A program made the translations under genes and the position numbers. From Promethearchaeota archaeon (GTDB lineage Archaea > Asgardarchaeota > Lokiarchaeia > Sigynarchaeales > SOKP01), in NCBI GenBank assembly GCA_030668025.1, contig DAOUUT010000166.1:1-8099 (forward strand): a stretch of 8,099 nucleotides of DNA, written 5' to 3'. The notes under the pieces were generated by a model. That model was given only the letters and a program-made list of their open reading frames with translations, made no database searches and was not told where the DNA came from. Of this stretch, positions 1-5,157 are shown piece after piece; the stretch's first letter is position 1; the number at the start of each line of letters is the position of its first letter.

Positions 1-166
1 AGAAAGGTTTGAAAGATTACATAAAATAATAATTAAGCAATTGGGTATAAACGAAAAACGCGTTAGGTTGGAGTGGGTGTCTGCTTCTGAAGGTAAGCTT
101 TTTGCTGAATTAATTACAGAGTTTACGAACGATATAAAAAGATTAGGGCCGTTAAAAGTTTTTTAA
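1..166 (+). CDS. mvhD: MvhD/FlpD-family hydrogenase iron-sulfur subunit, C-terminal end only (5' end outside window)
   Basis: This is the last 54 codons of an open frame entering from the left edge (frame starts at base 2, stop TAA 164-166). The residues RVRLEWVSASEGKLFAELI followed by a short helix and KRLGP match the C-terminal end of the MvhD/FlpD/VhuD family (Pfam FlpD type). These are small [2Fe-2S] proteins that carry electrons from a hydrogenase or formate dehydrogenase to HdrA. The cysteine-rich N-terminal part, which would bind the cluster and may carry selenocysteine in some archaea, lies outside the window and cannot be assessed. The gene next downstream on the same strand is an hdrA-like gene, the usual partner, which supports the call. 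It is separated by 328 bases with its own promoter signals, so the two are functionally linked but need not share a transcript. It could also be an MvhD domain fused to the end of a larger protein. Confidence 0.82.
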   Translation, partial: ERFERLHKIIIKQLGINEKRVRLEWVSASEGKLFAELITEFTNDIKRLGPLKVF

Positions 167-233
167 GAAAATAAAGATGAATTTCTCTTATAATTATTAT
201 ATTAGTTTTTTAGTCTTAATCGTTTTGACATTA

Positions 234-265
234 AATTCAAATTGTTTGAATTAGATCATTTTTTT
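234..265 (+). terminator. Hairpin plus T-tract downstream of mvhD
   Basis: AATTCAAA (234-241), loop TTG, then TTTGAATT (245-252) form a perfect 8-bp inverted repeat, followed by a run of seven T at 259-265. The stem is mostly A-T and therefore weak, but the T-run alone is a plausible archaeal termination signal. It lies about 70 bases past the mvhD stop and upstream of both hdrA TATA candidates, as expected if the two genes are transcribed separately. Confidence 0.4.
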
Positions 266-321
266 CTGGTAGAATCTTTAGTCTTGATCATTACAACACC
301 TTTTTTGTCCTAAACAGATCA

Positions 322-330
322 TTTATATAC
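322..330 (+). promoter_or_regulatory. Possible distal TATA box for hdrA
   Basis: TTTATATAC resembles an archaeal TATA box. It lies about 170 bases upstream of the hdrA start, so it would give a long leader of roughly 145 bases. It is weaker than the box at 370 and follows the word AGATCATTT (316-324), which recurs in another promoter region of this window. Confidence 0.3.
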
Positions 331-369
331 GAATCATTATCAAAACTCGACAAGTTTGGTGCATAATAT

Positions 370-378
370 TTATATAAA
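370..378 (+). promoter_or_regulatory. Probable TATA box for hdrA
   Basis: TTATATAAA is a near-ideal archaeal TATA box. The 13 bases TTATATAAACATT (370-382) are identical to the TATA region of the symporter gene on the other strand (7963-7975), which supports both as real. Transcription would begin near 398-402, giving a leader of about 95 bases that includes the inverted repeat at 411-432. Confidence 0.55.
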
Positions 379-410
379 CATTTTTACTTATTTATTGATT
401 AACCAAAATT

Positions 411-432
411 TTCTTAACTCATTTGTTAAGAA
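411..432 (+). promoter_or_regulatory. Leader inverted repeat upstream of hdrA
   Basis: TTCTTAAC (411-418), loop TCATTT, GTTAAGAA (425-432) is a perfect 8-bp inverted repeat. It lies just after the start site predicted from the TATA box at 370, so it could be a repressor-type operator or a hairpin in the mRNA leader. Nothing in the window identifies a cognate regulator, and AT-rich DNA yields such repeats by chance. Confidence 0.3.
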
Positions 433-478
433 TTATTATTTTAAAAAGAAAAGATTTTAAGGTATTTTTAATATTAAA

Positions 479-483
479 AGGAG
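479..483 (+). promoter_or_regulatory. Ribosome binding site of hdrA
   Basis: AGGAG ends 11 bases before the ATG at 495. It fixes the start codon and shows this gene is translated from a leadered message rather than a leaderless one. Confidence 0.6.
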
Positions 484-494
484 CGTTTTAAATA

Positions 495-3257
495 ATGGAA
501 GGTTCTGTGTTGGTTATTGGTGGAGGAATTGCTGGAATTCAAACTTCTTTAGACCTAACTGAGTTAGGGTTTAAAGTTTATTTAGTAGAAAAAGAGCCTA
601 CAATAGGAGGTCATATGGCTCAATTCGATAAATTATTTCCAGCACATGATTGTAGTTTATGTGTCCTAGCTCCCAAAATGGTTGCAGTATATAAAAATCC
701 TAATATTGAGCTATTTACTTTATCTGAGGTAAAAATGGTTTCTGAAAGTTCTGGAACTTTTACAGCAACAATAGTTAAAAAGCCACGATATATTGATGAA
801 ACAAAATGCAGAGGATGTGGTGATTGTGCAGCACGTTGCCCAAAAATTGAGTCCCCAAATCTATTTGATATGAATTTAGGGAAAAGAAAATCAGTGTACA
901 TTCCATTTCCACAATCTATCCCTCCAGTTTACCTAATTGATCCTGAATTATGCTTATATTTGAACCGGGATGTATGTGGGGTTTGTAGTAAGGTTTGCAA
1001 AGCTGAAGCAATAGATTTCAATCAGGAACCTCAGGAGATTAAATTGAAAGTTGGAGCAATTGTAATAGCTACTGGTTTTGATATGTATGGTGAAGAACTA
1101 TCTGAACATTGGGGATATCAATATAAAAACGTTGTTAACGCCTTAGAGTACGAAAGAATCTTATGTCCTACTGGACCATTTGGTGGTAATGTATTACGTC
1201 CTAGTGATGAAAAAGTACCTGATACGATTGTATTCATACAATGCGTTGGTGCTGGTTATAAAGAAAAAAGCGTTTCGTATTGTTCGCGAGTATGTTGTAT
1301 GTATACTGCTAAAAATGCAATACTGACAAAAGAATATTCGGAAAACATAAATGTTACTGTTTTTAGGCATAATATCAGAGTTTTTGGTAAAAACTTTTAT
1401 GAATATACAAAAGAAGCCCAAGATGATTATAACATTAAATATTATCGCCAAAAAATTAAAGAAATTGAAGAAGATTCAGAAACTAATGATTTGATAATTC
1501 ATTATCAAAATTTAAAGACAGGTGAGGAAGAAGAATATAGAACAAATATGGTAGTTTTAGCGGCACCATTAGTTCCCTCAAAAGGAACAAATGAATTAGC
1601 AAAAGTTTTAAATGTCGGTCTAGATAATTATAATTTCTTTAAATCAAGATCTTTCATTGATACTTCTTTATCTACGAGAGATGGAATCTTTTTATGTGGA
1701 TTCTGTCAAAGCCCAATGAATGTATCAGAAACAGTAAGTCATGCGAGTGGCATAGCGGGACAAGTAGCGGTATTATTGAATGATGCAAAATATTCACAGA
1801 TTACAGAAAGAGAAATTGGCATACTTCCAAACGAAAAAGTCATAAAGATTACTCCAAAAGCGTTGATAATAGGCGGTGGAATTTCAGGAATGACCGCAGC
1901 ATTAAACATTGGATCTCAAGGATTTCAAACAATTATTATCGAAAGAGAGAAAATTTTAGGGGGAAATTTAAATCAGATTAATATTATCTATCCTGGTCAA
2001 CACGCAGCTAATGAATTTGTCAAAAGTATTAAAGAGAAAGTTAACAAGCACCCTAATGTCAGCGTGTACTTAGAATCTAAAATTAAGAGTATTGATGGTT
2101 CAATTGGTAATTATGAAATTAATTTTGTAGATAAAAATGAAAAAACTCATATCGATAAAGTAGGAATAATAATAGTGGCTACAGGAAGTCAAGAGTTAAA
2201 ACCGCATGGATATTTTCAATATAGTAAAGAAAATGAGAATATAATTACTTTGTTAGAATTGGAAGTGAGACTAAAAAAGCAAGATATGACTTGTCTTGAT
2301 GAAATAAACCATATTACAATCATTTTATGCGTAGAATCAAGGCAAAAAGAGGGGTTTTCTTATTGTTCTAATGTATGTTGTAGTAATGCTATTAAAAACA
2401 TTAAAATCTTAAAAGAACTTAAGCCAAACCTTGAGATTCTAGTGCTCTTTAGAGATCTTCATATGGCTAAGAAAGAATTCGAAGATATTATGAGTGAGAG
2501 AAAAAAAATAGCTACTTATATGAGATATAATCTTGAAAATTTACCAGAGATAATTCAAATAAACCCAAATCCTGAAAAGTATAAAATAAACTTACATGAT
2601 GACACTAATCCTAGAAATATTCTCGATTTTAATACTGATCTTATTATATTATCTACTCCTATGGTTCCACCTGAGGCTATAGAAGATTTAGCAAATATGC
2701 TGAATGTTCCTTTAGATAAAAATGGTTTTTTTATTGAAGCTCATAATAAATTACGACCTTTAGATTTTTCAGGACATGGAATTTTCATATGTGGTTGTGC
2801 TCAATGGCCAAAAAACATTCAAGATTCAATATCACAGGCAAATGGAGCTGCAGGTCGTGCAAGTAGATTTTTAAGTATAAAAGAAATATCAACAACAAAA
2901 TTAGAATACCTTTCATTTATGCTAGCAATTGAGTGTTTCTTCAAAGATATGATTGTAAACCCAGAGAAATGTAATGGATGCGGTCAATGTGTTGAAGTAT
3001 GTCAATTTAAAGCGATTTCAGTTATAGATTCAAAAACGGAGTATGAAGATGTAAGTTTAATTGTCAATAAAGCCTTTATTAACCCTGCTATATGTAAAGG
3101 TTGCGGAAGATGCGCTGCAATTTGTCGATTAAAGGCGATTGACGCCAGACACTATGATTTTAAACAAATCTCCTCAGTTATGGATCCCTATTTCTTAAAA
3201 AAAGTAAAAAGTGAAGAAAGCTTGGAAGATAAAGAAGGAATTATCGCTATGAATTAA
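495..3257 (+). CDS. hdrA: HdrA-like flavoprotein: two HdrA units in tandem plus C-terminal 2x[4Fe-4S] ferredoxin
   Basis: Predicted 920-residue cytoplasmic iron-sulfur flavoprotein of the heterodisulfide reductase A family, the flavin-bearing electron-bifurcating subunit. Unit 1 (about 1-435) has the FAD fold GGGIAG at 9-14, HDCSLC (Cys53, Cys56), an inserted ferredoxin domain (Cys105/108/111/115 and Cys153/161/164/168), and the HdrA four-cysteine set Cys250/263/267/268 (YCSRVCC) that in methanogen HdrA holds an unusual [4Fe-4S] cluster. CGFC is at 401-404. Unit 2 (about 453-795) repeats the FAD fold (GGGISG 460-465) and the four-cysteine set (Cys612/624/628/629) but has no HDCSLC and no ferredoxin insertion. 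A C-terminal dicluster ferredoxin follows (Cys826/829/832/836 and Cys867/870/873/877). The N-terminal extension of about 140 residues known from methanogen HdrA is absent; those proteins are about 650 residues with one flavin domain. All expected cysteines are Cys codons, with no in-frame TGA. The start is set by ATG and AGGAG. MvhD lies upstream; no hdrB or hdrC follows. Family call is firm; the physiological partner is unknown. Confidence 0.93.
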   Translation: MEGSVLVIGGGIAGIQTSLDLTELGFKVYLVEKEPTIGGHMAQFDKLFPAHDCSLCVLAPKMVAVYKNPNIELFTLSEVKMVSESSGTFTATIVKKPRYIDETKCRGCGDCAARCPKIESPNLFDMNLGKRKSVYIPFPQSIPPVYLIDPELCLYLNRDVCGVCSKVCKAEAIDFNQEPQEIKLKVGAIVIATGFDMYGEELSEHWGYQYKNVVNALEYERILCPTGPFGGNVLRPSDEKVPDTIVFIQCVGAGYKEKSVSYCSRVCCMYTAKNAILTKEYSENINVTVFRHNIRVFGKNFYEYTKEAQDDYNIKYYRQKIKEIEEDSETNDLIIHYQNLKTGEEEEYRTNMVVLAAPLVPSKGTNELAKVLNVGLDNYNFFKSRSFIDTSLSTRDGIFLCGFCQSPMNVSETVSHASGIAGQVAVLLNDAKYSQITEREIGILPNEKVIKITPKALIIGGGISGMTAALNIGSQGFQTIIIEREKILGGNLNQINIIYPGQHAANEFVKSIKEKVNKHPNVSVYLESKIKSIDGSIGNYEINFVDKNEKTHIDKVGIIIVATGSQELKPHGYFQYSKENENIITLLELEVRLKKQDMTCLDEINHITIILCVESRQKEGFSYCSNVCCSNAIKNIKILKELKPNLEILVLFRDLHMAKKEFEDIMSERKKIATYMRYNLENLPEIIQINPNPEKYKINLHDDTNPRNILDFNTDLIILSTPMVPPEAIEDLANMLNVPLDKNGFFIEAHNKLRPLDFSGHGIFICGCAQWPKNIQDSISQANGAAGRASRFLSIKEISTTKLEYLSFMLAIECFFKDMIVNPEKCNGCGQCVEVCQFKAISVIDSKTEYEDVSLIVNKAFINPAICKGCGRCAAICRLKAIDARHYDFKQISSVMDPYFLKKVKSEESLEDKEGIIAMN

Positions 3258-3298
3258 TTAATAAAAAATTAAACAAGAAAATTAGAGAGTAAATTAAA

Positions 3299-3335
3299 TT
3301 TTTTTCAACTTTTCTTTTTGTTATCAATTTTTTTT
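3299..3335 (+). terminator. T-rich termination region after hdrA
   Basis: Three T-runs (3299-3305, 3310-3319 interrupted by one C, 3328-3335) begin about 40 bases after the hdrA stop. Repeated T-tracts are the typical archaeal intrinsic terminator. A weak A-T inverted repeat, TTTTAAA-TAAAGC-TTTAAAA (3351-3370), follows, just beyond the stop of the convergent small gene. Confidence 0.5.
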
Positions 3336-3378
3336 AGTAATGTTAATAATTTTTAAATAAAGCTTTAAAAGGTTATAT

Positions 3379-3654
3379 TTAAATTACCAAATTAATGAAT
3401 GTTACGATATATACCGCTTCCCCTGGAAAATAGACTAATGAAACGAACGGAAGCTTTACAAAGGTTTTAGGTACATCCTTAAGTGGTACCATTTCACCTA
3501 AATAGTAATATAATTCATCTGGTCCTCCTAATTTTTCCATTACGAGATTATACGCTTGTGCCTCCGTAATCCAAGGAGCCCATCCAATAATGCCAATGGC
3601 GATTATTCCAACAGTGCTAAGAACAATAAGGGTAATAATTTTTTTCTTTTCCAT
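3379..3654 (-). CDS. Small membrane-anchored protein of unknown function (91 residues)
   Basis: I do not recognise this protein with confidence. Lysines at 3-5 precede a hydrophobic helix (about 5-24) that is either an uncleaved anchor or a signal peptide, so the rest (WAPWITEAQAYNLVMEKLGG onward) probably faces outside. The tail holds several aromatic residues and ends in a hydrophobic strand-like stretch (VYIVTFINLVI). The pattern ITEAQAYNLVMEKL followed later by EAVYIVTF faintly recalls PepSY-type domains, where a helix is followed by a VY-x-V strand, but this is a guess. All three frames close shortly after the stop, so there is no sign of a frameshifted longer protein. The ATG is forced by an in-frame TGA just upstream. 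AAGGAG lies 13 bases before it and is better placed for an out-of-frame ATG at 3661. The gene has its own TATA candidate and is convergent with hdrA, so no operon partner suggests a role. Confidence 0.6.
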   Translation of the reverse strand: MEKKKIITLIVLSTVGIIAIGIIGWAPWITEAQAYNLVMEKLGGPDELYYYLGEMVPLKDVPKTFVKLPFVSLVYFPGEAVYIVTFINLVI

Positions 3655-3667
3655 ATTTCATATTTTT

Positions 3668-3673
3668 CTCCTT
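3668..3673 (-). promoter_or_regulatory. Ribosome binding site with ambiguous target start
   Basis: On the minus strand AAGGAG lies 6 bases before an ATG at 3661-3659 and 13 bases before the ATG (3654-3652) of the 91-residue gene. The nearer ATG opens a different frame of only 14 codons (MKYGKEKNYYPYCS, 3661-3617) that overlaps the start of the longer gene. Confidence 0.5.
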
Positions 3674-3710
3674 GGGCGTATTAATTCTATCTTAAAAGAT
3701 CATTTTTTCA

Positions 3711-3719
3711 TTTATAATA
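3711..3719 (-). promoter_or_regulatory. Possible TATA box for the 91-residue gene
   Basis: On the minus strand this reads ATTATAAAT. It would start transcription near 3685-3690 and give a leader of about 30 bases that includes the AAGGAG at 3668-3673. Directly upstream of it lies the 22-base element (3721-3742) that resembles bases 223-244. Confidence 0.4.
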
Positions 3720-3720
3720 T

Positions 3721-3742
3721 TTTTGACAATTAATTCAAATTG
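3721..3742. repeat. 22-base element similar to 223-244
   Basis: TTTTGACAATTAATTCAAATTG and, at 223-244, TTTTGACATTAAATTCAAATTG agree at 20 of 22 positions without gaps. Both are intergenic, and both have AGATCATTTTTT nearby (3697-3708 and 253-264) though in the opposite order. They could be a shared regulator site, or chance similarity in AT-rich DNA. Confidence 0.3.
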
Positions 3743-3753
3743 GTGTGATTAAG

Positions 3754-3760
3754 AAAAAAA
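3754..3760 (-). terminator. Poly-T terminator after the MFS efflux gene
   Basis: On the minus strand a run of seven T follows about 36 bases after the stop of the MFS gene at 3796. It separates that gene from the 91-residue gene downstream on the same strand, which has its own TATA candidate. Confidence 0.45.
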
Positions 3761-3795
3761 GGCGTTTTAGAAATGATTAAATATCTCTACCGTAT

Positions 3796-5004
3796 TTAGC
3801 GTTCCTTATTTGCAAATTTATATAACAAGATTAAAACAATAAGAACTATCGTAGAAATTATAAGAATTATCATATATACTAAGGAAATTCCTCCAGAATT
3901 AAAAAAAGGCTCAAAAGTCGTTGGAACGAAAGCAATTCCGATAAATTGAAACGCCGTAGTTAAACCCGCGAGAGCACCACGTCTTTCTATTGATAAAATC
4001 TGGCTATAAAACATAACTAATGTCATCAATATTCCTCCGGCGAAACCCATAAAGAGAAGTCCTAAGGAAGTGAACGGAAGCGCTTCGAAACTGTTATTAC
4101 CGAATAATACTAAAATTATATTAGAGACAAATAATGAAATCAATCCTATAGTTAAAGCAAGTTTTACGCCATTTTTCTTAATAGTGAGTCCCGTTAAAAT
4201 ACCCCCTAAAAAACCCATTACTCCGAATAAAGCAATGACTATTCCTGAAATTGTTTCGGGGATTATGTGCGTAAATGATCGCGAAGTCCAGATTATAGTT
4301 GCAATAGAAGTATGTGATAGTAAAAATGCAGATATAACCAATAAGATAACTGGTAAGCGACGAATTTCTTGAGCTAAATCGGTGAAAAATGCTCGAATTC
4401 CTGCATCAATTTTAGTTACTGGTTGATTTTTTCTTAATGTAAAAATAATTAGGATTCCTAATACTGAAATACTCAAAAATATTAAATACAAATATCTCCA
4501 ACCTATATTAATTATTAGTCCCGCAAGCAATGGTCCAAAGCCGACTCCTAAATTAGCAACAGCACTTAACAAGCCTATTTTCTTGGAAATTTTAGGTCCG
4601 GGAGTGATATCTGTAAGCAAAGCTATTAAAACAGGATTAACAAAACCGAAACCAATTCCCGCTAAGACATTTGCTATAACAAAAACCGTCAACGAGAAGG
4701 ATAACGATGATACGATCATTCCTATTCCAAAAATTGATAAACCTAAAAGAATAACCGGAAAACGACCTTTAATATCTGAAATTGCTCCGGAGAAAAGTTG
4801 AACTAAGGCAAATGGGAACATAAATGATGGAATAGCAATTAGTAACGCGCTTGGAATTACCGAAAATTCTAAAGAAAGAACACCAAATAAAACTAAAATA
4901 ACATTTCCTGTAACGGGACCTAACGCAAAAAGTATAAAGACAATTGCTTCGATTCGCTTTGATGATTTTTTCGGTTCCATATTCATGACGCTTATTCTAT
5001 TCAT
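3796..5004 (-). CDS. Major facilitator superfamily transporter, drug-efflux (DHA) type
   Basis: A 402-residue integral membrane protein with about 12 hydrophobic segments in two halves joined by a polar central loop (about 191-216), the usual size and shape of an MFS carrier. The MFS motif A loop between helices 2 and 3 is present as GAISDIKGR (73-81), with the conserved Asp77 and Gly80-Arg81. GVGFGPLLAG (153-162) in helix 5 matches motif C of the proton-coupled antiporters, which argues for efflux of a small molecule rather than uptake. The substrate cannot be told from sequence. The start is uncertain: the first ATG (5004) has no ribosome binding site. Internal ATGs at 4986 (residue 7) and 4980 (residue 9) are possible, and a TATA-like CTATATTT at 5013-5020 would place a leaderless start near residue 7. 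It is divergent from the peptidase gene and shares a 150-base control region with it. No regulator gene is adjacent. Confidence 0.87.
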   Translation of the reverse strand: MNRISVMNMEPKKSSKRIEAIVFILFALGPVTGNVILVLFGVLSLEFSVIPSALLIAIPSFMFPFALVQLFSGAISDIKGRFPVILLGLSIFGIGMIVSSLSFSLTVFVIANVLAGIGFGFVNPVLIALLTDITPGPKISKKIGLLSAVANLGVGFGPLLAGLIINIGWRYLYLIFLSISVLGILIIFTLRKNQPVTKIDAGIRAFFTDLAQEIRRLPVILLVISAFLLSHTSIATIIWTSRSFTHIIPETISGIVIALFGVMGFLGGILTGLTIKKNGVKLALTIGLISLFVSNIILVLFGNNSFEALPFTSLGLLFMGFAGGILMTLVMFYSQILSIERRGALAGLTTAFQFIGIAFVPTTFEPFFNSGGISLVYMIILIISTIVLIVLILLYKFANKER

Positions 5005-5157
5005 TTTTTAACAAATATAGAATAAAAAATATGTGTCTAATATTAAACTCTGTGCATTAAAAAATAAAAAAAAGAGAAAAATTATGAGATACAAATAAAA
5101 TTCATGTTGAATTCTTAATCATAATTAATTTTACTAATTGCAAGTTGAGAATTGGTT
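5005..5157. promoter_or_regulatory. Divergent control region between MFS transporter and M28 peptidase
   Basis: About 150 AT-rich bases from which both genes must be transcribed. On the minus strand CTATATTT (5013-5020) and the T-rich stretch beyond it are TATA candidates for the transporter. On the plus strand the only candidate box is weak, around 5122-5132 (TAATTAATTTT), which would allow a leaderless or nearly leaderless peptidase message. Neither gene has a clear Shine-Dalgarno sequence, unlike hdrA and the 91-residue gene. An A-rich tract (about 5060-5085) lies between them. Confidence 0.4.

Larger units (their letters stand above)
167..494. other. 328-base intergenic region between mvhD end and hdrA
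   Basis: Very AT-rich, with no convincing gene. In order it holds: a 25-codon ORF (177-254) judged to be chance; a hairpin with following T-tract (234-265) that could end the mvhD transcript; a near-repeat TTTAGTCTTAATCGTT / TTTAGTCTTGATCATT near 209 and 277; two TATA-like boxes (322-330 and 370-378); a small inverted repeat AAACT-CGACA-AGTTT (343-357) just upstream of the second box; a longer leader inverted repeat (411-432); and a ribosome binding site (479-483). The word AGATCATTT occurs at 253 and 316 and again in the other intergenic region near 3697. Confidence 0.7.

Noticed and set aside
177..254. 25-codon hydrophobic ORF just after the mvhD stop
   Set aside because: It has no convincing ribosome binding site, consists of AT-rich codons, and overlaps the terminator-like hairpin; such ORFs are expected by chance here.
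167..494. Possible selenocysteine insertion (SECIS) element in the 3' region of mvhD, since some archaeal VhuD and HdrA proteins contain selenocysteine
   Set aside because: The only hairpins are A-T stems (234-252, 411-432) without the GC-rich stem and GAA/A internal loop expected of archaeal SECIS elements. The hdrA frame has no in-frame TGA, and all its expected redox positions are cysteine codons.
620..1451. Minus-strand ORFs of 85-93 codons inside hdrA
   Set aside because: They lie opposite a strongly supported iron-sulfur protein frame, have no domain signal, and are shadows of it. The same holds for short ORFs opposite the MFS and peptidase genes (4070-4372, 4583-4801, 5134-5603).
3796..5004. 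Transporter and 91-residue gene as one operon
   Set aside because: A poly-T tract (3754-3760) and a separate TATA candidate (3711-3719) lie in the 141-base gap between them, so separate transcription is more likely.
5059..5090. A-rich tract between the divergent genes, considered as a phase-variable repeat or recombination site
   Set aside because: It has no regular unit and no flanking repeats; it is ordinary low-complexity AT-rich intergenic DNA.
5152..5157. TTG start two codons before the peptidase ATG
   Set aside because: The ATG at 5158 fits the family N-terminus equally well, and no ribosome binding site favours TTG.
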